Positions 1 through 11,060 of a stretch of 64,000 nucleotides of DNA are shown piece after piece. The DNA comes from Beta vulgaris subsp. vulgaris (taxonomy: Eukaryota; Streptophyta; Magnoliopsida; Caryophyllales; Amaranthaceae), in contig NC_079207.1 in NCBI RefSeq assembly GCF_026745355.1, positions 16,392,150 through 16,456,149 on the forward strand, written 5' to 3'. A program made the position numbers and the translations under genes. A model generated the notes under the pieces. The model was given only the letters and a program-made list of their open reading frames with translations. It was not told the DNA's origin and made no database searches. Position 1 is the first letter of the stretch; each line of letters begins with the position of its first letter.

Positions 1-2
1 GA

Positions 3-1739
3 TATCTATCTGATCTTACCTTGGGAAATGCCTTGATCAATATGTATGGGAAATGCAAGTGTTGTGACGGTGCTCAATCTGTTTTCAATGAGTTGCCGGT
101 GAAGGATGTTATTTCATGGACATCATTGTTGTCCAGCTATGTCAATTGTGGGTTTCTTGGGGAAGCTTTGCAAGCTTTTTGCAAGATGGGATTGAATGGG
201 TTGAGGCCGAATGCAGTGACTTTGTCTTCGATTCTTCCTGCTTGTTCTGTAATGAAGTGCTTGAATTTAGGTAGGCAAATTCATGGTTATGCTGTGAAAG
301 ATGGGTTTGGAGAAAATGCTTTCGTTACCAGTGCACTTGTTGATATGTACGCAAGTTGCTCATGCTTGGCAGACGCTCAGTTGGTATTCGATAACATGCT
401 CGTGCGTGACATTGTCTCTTGGAATGTTATCGTGTCAGCATATTTCTTAAATGGAGAATCAGAGAGGGCTCTCAGCCGATTTGGTAAAATGAGAAAACAG
501 GGAGTGCCCATAAACTATGATTCATGGAATACTGTGATTGGTGGGTGTGTTCAAAATGGAGAAAACACCCTAGCTCTTGAATTGCTGGTCCAAATGCAGG
601 ATGAAGGGTTCAAACCCAATCATATTACAATAACTAGTGCTTTACCTGCATGCTCGAACCTAGAGAGCTTAAGGAAGGGAAAGGAGATACATGCATACAT
701 TTTCAGGAATAAGATCTTCACTGACATAACAACCACAACAGCTTTGGTTTACATGTATGCTAAATGTGGTGAGCTTGAGCTATCCAGTCAGATATTCAAT
801 ATAATGCCTAGAAAGGATGCTGTAGCATGGAACACGATCATTATTGCAAATGCCATGCATGGGAGAGGGGAAGAAGCTTTATTGCTCTTCAGAAATATGT
901 TAATATCAGGGGTTAAACCCAATTCAATTACGTTTACAGGGGTTCTCTCTGGTTGCAGTCACTCAAAACTTGTTGATGAGGGTCTTCAAGTTTTTCATTC
1001 AATGAGGAGTCACCTTATTGAACCTGATGCAGATCACTATTCAAGTTTAGTTGATATACTTAGTCGTGCTGGGTGCCTTGATGAGGCATATGGATATATT
1101 CAGAGAATGCCCATGAAACCAACTGCTGGTGCCTGGGGTGCTTTACTTGGGGGTTGTAGAGTGTATAAGAATGTTGATCTGGCACGAATTGCAGCAAAGC
1201 ATCTGTTTGAGATCGAACCTGACAATCCTGGAAATTATGTTTTATTATCGAACATATTTGTTGAAGGCAAACTGTGGAATGAAGCTTCGATGTATAGGAA
1301 GATAATGGAGCAAAAGCAAATTTCAAAACCACCAGGGTGTAGTTGGATTCAGGTTAAGAACAAAGTTCACACATTTATCGCTGGTGACAAAAGCAATGAG
1401 CAGAGTGAGAAGATATCCAAATTCTTGATGGATATCAGCAATAAGGTCCGACTGGCAGGGTATTTGCCAAATACTGATTTTGTTCTGCAAGATTTGGATC
1501 AAGAAGAGAAAGAGGAAGTCTTATGCAGCCACAGCGAGAAGCTAGCAGTTGCTTTTGGATTACTGAATTTAAAAGGAGAATCTTCAATTCGCGTGTTCAA
1601 AAATTTGCGAATATGCGGTGACTGTCATAATTTCATAAAATTTGCAGCCAAGGTTGTTGGCATACAGATTATCGTTAGAGACTCCTTGAGATTTCACCAT
1701 TTCAAGGAAGGTTTATGCTCTTGTCGAGACTTTTGGTGA
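3..1739 (+). CDS. DYW-class pentatricopeptide repeat (PPR) protein, 5'-truncated by window edge
   Basis: The frame is open from base 3 to TGA at 1737-1739, about 578 residues. No start is assigned: the first in-frame ATG is internal to a PPR repeat (ALINMYGKCK), so the N-terminus lies left of the window. Repeats of the P-L-S type are visible, with recurring cores such as DVISWTSLLSSY, DIVSWNVIVSAY and DAVAWNTII and the linker 'G(L/V)xPNxxT'. They are followed by E motifs (PTAGAWGALLGGCRVY, EPDNPGNYVLLSNIF) and a C-terminal DYW deaminase-like domain. That domain has the HSE signature (CSHSEKLAVAFG) and the CxxCH zinc motif (ICGDCHNFIK), ending CSCRDFW. In this family such proteins bind organellar RNA and edit C to U; the target cannot be read from sequence. 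The final triplet is DFW rather than DYW. No intron is needed. Family assignment is secure, ortholog identity is not. Confidence 0.95.
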   Translation, partial: YLSDLTLGNALINMYGKCKCCDGAQSVFNELPVKDVISWTSLLSSYVNCGFLGEALQAFCKMGLNGLRPNAVTLSSILPACSVMKCLNLGRQIHGYAVKDGFGENAFVTSALVDMYASCSCLADAQLVFDNMLVRDIVSWNVIVSAYFLNGESERALSRFGKMRKQGVPINYDSWNTVIGGCVQNGENTLALELLVQMQDEGFKPNHITITSALPACSNLESLRKGKEIHAYIFRNKIFTDITTTTALVYMYAKCGELELSSQIFNIMPRKDAVAWNTIIIANAMHGRGEEALLLFRNMLISGVKPNSITFTGVLSGCSHSKLVDEGLQVFHSMRSHLIEPDADHYSSLVDILSRAGCLDEAYGYIQRMPMKPTAGAWGALLGGCRVYKNVDLARIAAKHLFEIEPDNPGNYVLLSNIFVEGKLWNEASMYRKIMEQKQISKPPGCSWIQVKNKVHTFIAGDKSNEQSEKISKFLMDISNKVRLAGYLPNTDFVLQDLDQEEKEEVLCSHSEKLAVAFGLLNLKGESSIRVFKNLRICGDCHNFIKFAAKVVGIQIIVRDSLRFHHFKEGLCSCRDFW

Positions 1740-4700
1740 TTAATTTATTGAAAAATTAAATCTAGAAAGGAGAAGCAAAGTGTATGGAGTATGTGACAAA
1801 GACATGATCTAATTGGAAGTTCTATGAGCTCCAAAGATGCTTTGACGTTAGACATGCATTTTAGCCCATAGTTATGATGTTGTCAATCATCAGAGGAAGT
1901 TGCTTCCTGTCATGGTGAGTGATGAGCTTTGCATGTGTCACTGATGGAATCAAATACTGCTTAAAACGGAAAGCTAATAATAGGAGAGATTCAACCATGT
2001 TCAAGGACTAGTTGAAAGTCAATGGTGAGCTCATTATAATGTTAGAGAACAAAATTGTTCATCAGATGATACTGGGGGCAAAAATATCGTCGTACATGTG
2101 CACTCATCCAGGTCTCCTGAATGGCCTGCGTCATTTGACTTGGTATTGACAACGAACATTAGCTTGGACTTCTTTCTCTTCGTAAGGCCTCTACCCATTC
2201 TATAAGATGCCTAAACCTTTGAGTATTTATTTTGTTTGTAGGGAACCACAAGATATAACATATATGTCTTTTAAATCTAGATCTTAGACTCTTAGTTACT
2301 ACTTACTAGTAGCACCACATAGATATCCTAGATGGCTAACTTAAGCTACATGAAAGCATGCGATCTTGGAATACTCCTGCAGAATTAGACAACCAGCTAT
2401 TCAAAAGTTAAAACTGCTTAATTGTTCAGTTGTGAGTCAAATTTAATGAGCTTAATTTGTATTGGTTTCAAACAACAGTGAGAATAGATGTGATGCATTT
2501 TCCATCCATGTCCAGGTTCTGAGTTTAGAACTACCTACCATGGTTTTGTTTCGTACAAACTACTTGTTCTTGAAAATTGAGAATTTTTTCCATTCATGCA
2601 TGCTTCCCTGGTCCTACACTTGCTTAAGTTTGAAAGTTTCAGTTGTATATTGGGTTTTATTACTCTTGACAATTCTTTAGCAAATTATCTATGTTGGTTC
2701 ATGCAGATTGGAGAATTAAGAGTCAACTTAGCAAATTGTCAAGATTCCAAGCAGTCATGCTTAATCTGGATTTTGAAATTTGACATGATGCAGGAAATGA
2801 GTTTTTTCGGAATTGAATTTCACAAATTCAAGAAATCGACTTCTCAAGCACATGATATACAAGCTGAAAATTTTTGTTTTTTCTCCTCAAACTATCAAGA
2901 GTGCCTTTCAGGTTGTAACAAAAGAAGGTCAAGAATAATTAGTTCATACACCATCATATGTTGCTCAAGCCGAGATGCCGGATAACATCAAATTTTTACT
3001 TCTATGTTCGTAATCTGGACAGTTTCCGAATACTTCAATAACCTCCTCTCAGGTTTGCTCCAGACAAACTCAAGGTGATAGCTTCTTTGTATGGTGAAGA
3101 GTTCCTGTTCTCTTTTTCAAGCTACTCCACTTCTTTTCCTCAATTTGACAATGCTACAAATTATCATAGGTGTAACTTCCTCTTTCTTTTGGATCAAGAA
3201 GGAAAAACCATGATATGATGGAGCACGGCATGGTCTTCTTGCTTGACTTGAAGATGAAGCCAGAGAAATCAAATTTATCCATGATCATTAGGCACTTAAT
3301 TATTAGCAGTTCCAGTTCCAGTTCCAGTTCCAGTTCCTTTGACTTTGGGGTAAGTCTTGCTCAGATCCTATCAGTTTTAGCTCCATGAAATGCAAAATAT
3401 TATTCACATAAGCAATCACTTTCATCAGTTATTGTTGAAAATTTTTACAGTGGTGCTGTTTCAACATGCACATAAATAAAAAAAAAACCATTCAACTTTT
3501 TGGGTGGAAGAAAAGCTTAAGTAAATTTTTTCTGGCATTCAAATTACAACTGACAAATCTTGCAGTAGGACTGTAGTGTAGGAGGGTAGCAAAACTGAGT
3601 GGTGAGCAGGTTCAGAACAGACCCTTGATATTTTTGTCAATTGTATCAGAAAAGGTCGCATATTGGGTGCCAAAGTACACAAGATCAGTCTGTCACCATC
3701 TTACACGAATCAAGTGCAACATAGCAATCACCTGATTTGGAACATAGATGGTGTGATATTCGATTTCAGGGCACTCTATATTTCCAAAAGGGATAATGGT
3801 AGATTAATCCATTGGAGCAGAGTAGAGTCCCTTATTTTATTAGAATCATGTCTTAGAGCAAATCTCTTTCTGTAGACATGAATGAATATTCATATACATT
3901 TTGCAAACCACTGAATTGAAGATAGCTCCAAATACTCTTGATGTTGTTATCTACTTGCTTTTATCTTAATGTTCAATGAACTGAACAATAAAATCATCAA
4001 GACTACATTCATTTGTGTGCATCTATGTGAATTATGAGGTACATGTTCAGCCAGCGTTTAAAGATGTCAAACAAGGATTCCCATATTGTACGTCTACGTA
4101 GAAAGTGTTTGGTAGGAGCTTGGAATATGCAACCCAACCAACACAAAGTATAATGTGATAATTGGATTAGGTTAGAGAGAAAAACTGTCATCAAAATTAA
4201 CATCTAAAACACTTCTGGTCTATCTATTCCATGAAGGCTGCTTGGATTGAGCGTAATGGTTGTAGCAATTGACGGGTACTTCTTATGTGCTAGATATTTA
4301 TGGCTGAATTGGGGTGAATTCTTTGGATCTGTAGTTTTTCTTCTCAAATGAGGATAATACATTACTCTATCCCCTTTCAGTACTCTCTCTCTCTCTCTGC
4401 CTCTCTTTTCTCCATCATCTGGCTATATTGACCAACACAATCTGCTTCTGATTCATTTTACTCTCCTGTCCTCTCTTCTATGGTACAAGTCCTTGTAAAA
4501 TATTACTATAAACTTTCATTATCTATCATTTCTTAGTTCATGTAAGATTAGTTATTTAATTTTAGTTTTCATTTTTGCTCGTTCAATTTCCAACCATGTA
4601 TTGGATGTTATTTTATTTTCCAAGGTTCTGGATCTTCCTCAAATTCATTTACTTTGATTATTAATCTGTTCTTCATGTATTCTGCATCAAAACCGAAAAC

Positions 4701-4789
4701 TTTGCTGCTCCTCCCCTGTTTGAAGCTCTCTATTCAATGGCTTGCAGCCTCTCATGAGACACAACATACCTTGATACCAAAAACATATA
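1740..4789. other. 3' flank of the PPR gene and intergenic DNA, no gene seen
   Basis: All reading frames are short and carry no recognisable domain. The first few hundred bases are presumably 3' UTR. A hexamer microsatellite (CAGTTC, about five copies) lies at 3307-3338 and a short CT run near 4383-4398. Small reading frames near 2460-2990 and 3660-3875 have no splice-joined continuation and look spurious. Confidence 0.6.
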
Positions 4790-5048
4790 CTTCCTCTGTT
4801 TCTAAATAAGTGCAACATTTCTTGTTTGCACGTTTGCCAATGCATTATTTTAACCATTAATATCTTCAATTATCAATAAGTAAAAATTATAAAAAGTTGA
4901 TATTAAAAAAATTCACATCCGGACGAATCTAACAAGATCCCACATGACTATGTTTTTCCTAAAATGTAAATCACCAAAGCTAATTAAAGTTTAAACTGTG
5001 AATAGTAAACACTATGCAAATGTTGCACTTATTTTGAAACGGAGGTAG
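4790..5048. mobile_element. Stowaway-type MITE (Tc1/mariner), 259 bp
   Basis: The ends are inverted copies. The left end reads CTTCCTCTGTTTCTAAATAA followed by GTGCAACATTT; the right end reads AAATGTTGCACTTATTTTGA followed by AACGGAGGTAG. TA dinucleotides flank both ends (4788-4789, 5049-5050), the standard Stowaway target duplication. An internal segment around 'ACAAGATCCCAC' is shared with the element at 15980-16238, which is also 259 bp. No coding capacity. Confidence 0.85.
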
Positions 5049-5162
5049 TATTAATTACTCTAGTAATTCATATCTGACATGTAGAACCTTTCTTTCAGGA
5101 AACTTAACCCCCTATGTTGGTTCTCTAGTATTAATTTCCCCATTAAAACTTCCCCTTAATAC

Positions 5163-5353
5163 AAATCCCAATCGAGGCGAAGCCTAAAGGTTAAAATATC
5201 ATTCTTGTCACACAAATTACAGATTACAAGAGTGCCTAATAGATCTATACCGTCTTACCAAGGCAATGTGGATTGCAGGCTAAGGAAGCGAGATCGAACC
5301 CTTGAGGCTTCTTGGCATTTGACACACTTCTCACTTCTGAGCCAAGTCACTGA
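5163..5353 (-). mobile_element. tRNA-derived SINE remnant
   Basis: On the minus strand an A-box-like TGGCTCAGAAG (around 5337-5347) is followed at tRNA-like spacing by a B-box-like GGTTCGATCTC (around 5290-5300). This is the internal RNA polymerase III promoter layout of plant SINEs. The rest has no coding potential. The ends are approximate because I could not define a clean target duplication. It is not a functional tRNA, since no cloverleaf can be folded. Confidence 0.55.
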
Positions 5354-5961
5354 GATCACATAGAAGAAAGAGACATTCTACCAGCAGCTGCTTTTGACAC
5401 CAAATGCAGGGTTTCCTTAATGCCTTAGTGGGTTGCATGAAGGCTTCTAACATCCAATACAAGAGAGTTTTGTTATTGCAGGAAGAATGTTACGGTTTGT
5501 TTTGGTAGTTGGGGTATTGCTTTGGGTGTACGAGTTGGATGAAGAAACAGGATATAGTAGTCGATAAGAGGTCTTCTGTTATTGGTCACTAGACTCACTA
5601 CTCACTTATAGCCAGTTGTTCTTTCTTTAATAATTTCCACGTGTCAGACTTTGCGAAATTGCAATAGTATTGGTTTGTGCTATGTTAATGAAATAAAAGT
5701 ATTCATATTGATAGGGAGGGAAACAAACAATGTATTCAATTATGGCTTTTGAGCTTAATCGAGATCTTGAGTGTTGTGGTAAAAGCAAATAGAAGATATT
5801 ATTTCTTCACATGTTCTTATGAAGATCACAAATTTTCACCTTGATATGCATTATTGTAAATTTGTGGTATGCATTATTCATATAAATATAGTAACAGATG
5901 TGTAGTTTCTCCATATATTTTGGTATAAGATTTGAGACCTTCCTTATAAATAACGCATTAA

Positions 5962-6322
5962 GGCTCCGTTTGGTAGGGCGTAAAACGTTTTTCCGAAAAA
6001 CTGTTTTCCTCTATTTTTAGTTTTACATTGTTTGGTTGGCAAGAGTGTGTAAAACCATTTTTCCTTGGGGTAAAATTACTCTCCCAATGATGGAAAACCA
6101 TTTTCCTTTCAAAATGAAGGGAAAACTATTTTTCTTATCTCTCTTGTACACTCCTCTCACTACTTCCTTACTTTCCTTTCCATTTCCCTTTCATTACATC
6201 ATTTTTCTTACATGAAACCAAACAACGGAAAACTAATTTTGGAATTGTGTTTTCCATTGTAAATTGTTTTCCATGAAAATCATTTTACACTGAAAATGTT
6301 TTACGTCCTACCAAACGGAGCC
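5962..6322. mobile_element. PIF/Harbinger (Tourist-like) MITE, 361 bp
   Basis: The terminal inverted repeats begin GGCTCCGTTTGGTAGG and end in the reverse complement CCTACCAAACGGAGCC. TAA trinucleotides flank both sides (5959-5961 and 6323-6325), the 3-bp duplication typical of PIF/Harbinger. Inversion continues inward (GTAAAACG... with ...TTTTACG). No ORF. It lies about 500 bp upstream of the VAMP72 start and so may sit in its promoter region. Confidence 0.85.
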
Positions 6323-6851
6323 TAAGTCATTATCATTTGTGTAGTGAAACAAGTGAGATAATGGACCAAAAGAAATCTGCTTGTACCATACAGGTATTTT
6401 AAAAACTAACATGTGACATTCCTTTGGAAAATATTGGCACGAAGGTTCGTCAGGCTTCGTCAATAATATTAAGCGCCAGAAAAATCTGTTTGTTTATTCT
6501 AAGCAAAAAAAGAAAAGAAGCGTGTATAGTATACCATTTCTCTGAAAAAGAAAGTCTTCTTAACCGAGAAAGGAAATCTTTTGGGAGGAATTAACGTTAT
6601 ACCATTGATTGAGACCATTTCAACCATCTAGATGCTCGCAATTGATAACTAAGACTGCTTCTGTAATCTGTAAGTTCACCAGTCACCAGGAAATTTCAGC
6701 TTCGGAAACTTAGAGGTGAAGGAAGCCAAAAAACAATGAGAATTCATTATTACTTTCTTGTAAGATATATACTTGAATTGCCAGTTTCAACTTTCATTCA
6801 TAACAAGTTTAAGAAAGTTGTGGTTACCTATAGTATTGTTTGGATAGTAAG

Positions 6852-9019
6852 ATGGGTCAAGATTGGATCCTATACAGTTTTGTCGCTCGAGGAACCGATA
6901 TATTGGCCGAGCACATGATCCAACCCAGCAACTTAACCAGCATTGCTGCTCAATGGCTCAACAATCTCCCACCTGATCCTCACAAAAAGTTCACCACAAA
7001 ATACGATGGACACACCTTCAACTTCTTAGTTGAAGATGGATATGGTATTCATTATATATGCTTACCTGTTGAGCTATGTGACTATATGTCTATAAAAGTT
7101 TATAACATGGCATTTAGCATGTTATTGTTATGTATGGAAGAAAGCAGAGAATATATGTGTGGAATCTGGATGAATTACATGAAACTAAGTGATTTCAAAA
7201 ATATTATGCAGTTTACAGCGTAGTAGCAAGAGAATCAGTAGGAACACAACAGATTTTATTCGAGTTTCTGGAACGCATCAGAGAAGATTTCAAGAAGATA
7301 TATGGTCAAGGTAAAGGGGATGCAGCCAAGGCAAACAGTCTTACTAAGAAATTTGGGTATGATTTCTTTCAAACCTAATCAAATGGAACATCTTTTAACA
7401 ATAACTTAAAAAGTTAAAAGGAGTACTTCCTCCATTGTTTAGATGCAATAAGCTGCAACGTTATTCAGGATGATCTGATAGGTTGTTTAAATGTATCAAT
7501 AACACAGCCCCTCCTGGCTTTAAAGTAAGGGGGCCTCAAATATTCTAAATAGTTCAAAGAGTAAAACAAAATTATTATCTCTCTTCCATCTAACACATGC
7601 TTGCTTAGTGTTCACAAACCTTTTTTGAGTAAGAAAAATGGCATATATTTATTTTGGTGTTTGCACCTGGTTCACCCTTCGGGCTACATCCGGATCGAGG
7701 CCAAGTTCGGGGTGGTTAGGTTTCATTCCTCTCCCAAGGGTGTTGCGGGGATTCGAACACGGGTCCGTCCTACCAAAGCCAGTCCCCATCACCACTGGGC
7801 CAACACTTACTTGGTAGAAAAATGGCATATATTGTACTATGGTATGTATGTTTGTGAGGAAACTATTATATTTAGCAGAGAGTGGCTGATGTTGCAATCA
7901 TGACGTTTTCGTATTTCAAATGTTTTGAAATACTAGATGCAAACATGTCGTGTATACATCAAGTTCTTTTTTTTATCCCATATGCTCTCCTATATTGTGT
8001 ATTTTTCCGATGTGACAATGAGAAAAAAAAAAAAACACATGAAGTATTTGCTTAACTGCTAGTATGAAAGTATGATCAATTTAAGTCATTGGTGACCGTG
8101 GTTGGTGCAAAACAGGCCTATAATGAAGCAGCATATGCAATGGGTTGTTGATCACGCTGAAGAGATTGATAAGATTGCAAAGGTGAAAGCTCAAATTTCG
8201 GAGGTCCAAGTTATCATATCGAACAACGTAGACAAGGTAAATAAAGTGAAGAAATTGTAATAAGTGAAAGCAGCAATTAAAGACCCTGGAATGTGGGGTT
8301 TGAATTTGACTCCTTTCGTTGTTGCCTTGACTTCTAGATTCTTGAAAGAGGCCAACATATAAGCGATGTTGCAGAGCAAGCTGAGGCGCTACACAATTCG
8401 GTAATACCATTTGTGTTACCACATTGTAATATAATGCTGTCTTTTCGAGTTGTTTTCACTTTGAATTTTGCGTTTGCTATTTGAATCTAGATATCTTTAA
8501 TTCATTATTAAAAAGTGATAATTTTGAAATTATACATTCATGCAGAATCCTAATATCATACTACATAACAACCTATATTTTCATGTGTGAGTTAAATGTA
8601 CACTCAAAATAAAGTATGTAAATATTGCAAAACTCATAGTGTAACCATTAAAATAATCGCAAAAGATGTGAGTTACATCACCATGACTTATGTTTACTGT
8701 TTACAAAGTGAACAATCTTTTCTGTTGGAGTCTTGGAGAAAGGAAAAGTATCATGAGTAAGATTAGCACGTTTTATTATTTTGGGTGGGGATGTTGGATT
8801 GTTCATTGAGTTACTTATTTTTGATAGCTTGAGTTAATCTGTTGTTGATCCTTGTTGTTTCAGTCTTTGGAATACAAAAAGATAGCAACGGAAGTGAAGA
8901 GGAAGATGTGGTACCAGAATGTAAAATCAAAATTAGTCATCTTGGCAATATTACTTCTGATTCTGGCTTTGATTATTTGGGTTTCTATTTGCAGCGGCTT
9001 TAATTGTGCCAAAGCTTAA
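6852..9019 (+). CDS. VAMP72: VAMP72-family R-SNARE (vesicle-associated membrane protein), 5 exons
   Basis: Exons read directly with GT-AG borders: 6852-7044, 7212-7356, 8116-8236, 8338-8400, 8864-9019. They join to 678 bases, 225 residues plus TAA, close to the 219-221 usual for VAMP721/722. Residues 1-115 form the longin domain (start MGQDWILYSFVARGT, then KYDGHTFNFLVEDGY joined to VYSVVARES). The SNARE motif follows, with the zero-layer arginine at about residue 157 (ILERGQHI). Then come the juxtamembrane KRKMWYQN and a single tail anchor near 198-217, ending SICSGFNCAKA. Family members drive fusion of vesicles with plasma membrane or endosomes, pairing with syntaxin-type Q-SNAREs. There is no acidic longin insertion, so it is not the VAMP727 type. 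Intron 2 (7357-8115) carries a SINE. Every join preserves frame, so the gene looks intact. Confidence 0.95.
7650..7815 (-). mobile_element. tRNA-derived SINE in VAMP72 intron 2, with 18-bp target duplication
   Basis: Read on the minus strand, the A box TGGCCCAGTGG (7792-7802) is followed by the B box GTGTTCGAATCC (about 7749-7759), with tRNA-like spacing. Perfect 18-bp direct repeats AGAAAAATGGCATATATT flank it at 7632-7649 and 7816-7833, the mark of L1-type target-primed insertion. The body is GC-richer than the surrounding intron. It lies antisense to the host gene and does not touch splice sites. Confidence 0.85.
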
Positions 9020-9252
9020 TAAGTAGGTATTTTGTAAGATAAAATTAATGTTACAGTATTTATCTATTATCTGTAAAAAGAATATTGTGGAAAGCAAATT
9101 ACTGATAATTTTGCATGTCTTATATTTAAAAGTAGAGGAATGATATATATTTTCAGAATTGGCGGAATGAACAAGTGTTAGAACGCCAAACACAAATAGT
9201 GTAAGAACGATAAAGTTATGTAAAAAGCATACTCCCTCCGTCTCATAATATA

Positions 9253-9292
<40 letters not shown>

Positions 9293-9322
9293 ATATATAT
9301 TATATATATATATATATATAAT
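9020..9322. other. VAMP72 3' flank and AT microsatellite
   Basis: Presumed 3' UTR up to about 9230. 'ACTCCCTCCGTCTCATAATA' at 9233-9252 resembles a Stowaway end with no visible partner. It is followed by an almost pure (AT)n tract to about 9320, directly abutting the next element. Confidence 0.6.
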
Positions 9323-10062
9323 GGATTTTTCACCGCGTATCCTCGCAGTTTCTAAAATACACAAGTTGCCCCTGAGGTTTTGAAAAAAAAAAACTCAGAG
9401 AACCTTAATGACTAACGGCTTACGGCTGTCAGCTCCATTAGACATTAAAGCTAAATCAACCCCTAACTAACCTAATTATTACTAATTAATTTTAATTAAC
9501 TATAATTAAACCTCATTAATGTTAGTTAATTAAATCCCCACCCTTCCTCACCTACCAGCCACCCCGGCCAACCACCGCCATGCCACCACCACCTTGAAAA
9601 CCTCCCCCCTTCCCTAGTCCCGAAAACCTCCCCCATTCCCTTCCCCAGCCTCGAAAACCTCCCCCTCCCCTTCCTCAGCCTCGAAAATTCAGCAGATAAG
9701 GTTTTCGAGGCTGGGGAAGGGGAGGGGGAGGTTTTTGGGGATGGGGAAGGGGAGTGGGAGGTTTTCTGTGATGGGGAAGAGGAGGGGGCGATTTTCGATG
9801 GTGGGAAAAAAGAGGGAAGTTTTCGAGGACCGGGGGACAAGAGGGGGTGGTTTCGGGAAGGTAGTGGTTGTTTAGGAAGCTAAGTAGGGGATTTAGGACG
9901 TATGTTGAGAATTTGGCCTCTATGACTAACGAAATTGAAGGAACTTCACGGCAGGGTCAAGTCATGTATTTTCATAACCTCAAGGGCACTTTGTGCATTT
10001 TGAAAACTGCGAGGGTACCTGGTGAATATTCGCAAAACTCAGGGGTACTAGGTGAAAAACCC
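9323..10062. mobile_element. Mutator-like non-autonomous TIR element, about 740 bp
   Basis: The ends are GGATTTTTCACC and its near-inverse GGTGAAAAACCC. Longer imperfect inversion follows, including CCTCAGGGG-type and GACTAACG motifs on both sides. The centre is a purine/pyrimidine-asymmetric hairpin with repeated CCTCCCCTTCCC / GGGGAAGGGGAGG. It is the same family as the element at 32269-33548 (same end and same GACTAACG subterminal motif). The target duplication cannot be read because the left end lies in an (AT)n tract. The reading frames inside are low-complexity. Confidence 0.6.
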
Positions 10063-10157
10063 AAAATGGGCCACTTTTTTTTTACCAAAGCCCGGTCTAG
10101 TCCATGATCATCTCTGCACGATACTAATTGGGGAAAAGCTCTGCTAATTACAACATA

Positions 10158-10354
10158 ATAGTCTTTATATGCACGCTATGCGTGCAAAATTGAAGGATGA
10201 GTGGCAATTGCTTTGCATTTGTTAGATACGTTTTTTCTTTTTATTTTTAAACGAATAGAGTGGTAAGTATTGTAGTTTTCTTTTATAGTTAGGGGTATAT
10301 TTGTAAAAAAAAGGTAGACAACAAAGTATTCAAGACTTCTTATATACATAGAGA
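10158..10354 (-). mobile_element. Helitron remnant (non-autonomous)
   Basis: On the minus strand the 3' end has a hairpin GCACGCATAGCGTGC followed by ATATAAAGACTAT (a degenerate CTRR). The 5' end reads TCTCTATGTATATAAG. Both match the clearer Helitron at 44511-45031. The expected A/T target site is not perfect, so this is an old copy. Confidence 0.4.
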
Positions 10355-10839
10355 AATTAAAGGAAAGAAATAGAATCAACCACATAACTTGCACCCAAGC
10401 CTGTACAAAGACCAGTCGCCGGTATAGTTTGACATGAGTTGTTTTTATCATAACACGAGAGTCACAGTGGTGGCCTGGCCTGGTGGGTTGTATGTGAATA
10501 TCATAACACGAGAGACACATTTTTTAAATAATTTATTTTCTCTTCAAATTTTATATACCTAAGATTTATATTAGGATGATGTTTTTTTTCTAGTCATGAA
10601 TAGACTACATTTGTCAATACGAATTATGAGGCATGATGACCTTTTATAAAATGAGAGATAAATGACATGTTTTTTAGATCATAAATAGTCATGCTTAAAA
10701 GCAGTTGAGATTTTTTCAACCACGGAAAAAAGGCCTAGGTGATTTGACAGGCCAATGCCCAACTCTGGTTTTAGGTTTCCATAGAGAAGATTAGATTAGG
10801 TTCAAACTCAATGGGATATATCCTATAGAAGCCCGGATG

Positions 10840-11060
10840 AACAGTGATGGGCCTGGGCTGAATTTAAGATGAAATAATGAGTAACCAATAGTTGACTTTG
10901 AACCCTAATTCTGAACCCTAATACCCCTATCTCACCACCGCACCTTTAGGCTTTAGCTATAATAACTCCACCTTCTTCACTTTCTTAATTCCCCCCTTTC
11001 TCTCTCACTCTCTCTCTCCTCTTTTTTGCTTCGCCATTCTTTCTCAATTTCGACCTCAAA
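10840..11060 (+). promoter_or_regulatory. Promoter-like region without a recognisable coding sequence
   Basis: A TGGGCC site-II motif (10848-10853), a CCAAT (10885-10889), two telo-box cores AACCCTAA (10901-10908 and 10914-10921), a TATA-like CTATAATAA near 10956 and a CT-rich leader (about 10985-11030) occur in the usual order for plant housekeeping promoters. No exon of a known family follows in the next 3 kb on the plus strand. It could drive a non-coding transcript, be a relict, or be a chance assembly of motifs. Confidence 0.35.

Noticed and set aside
2462..2985. Possible small gene after the PPR gene
   Set aside because: No conserved domain and no sensible splice continuation; probably 3' UTR or spacer.
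7740..7805. A tRNA gene
   Set aside because: A and B boxes are present but the sequence does not fold as a tRNA and has SINE-type flanking duplications.
7649..7903. Frames on both strands within VAMP72 intron 2
   Set aside because: They lie across the SINE.
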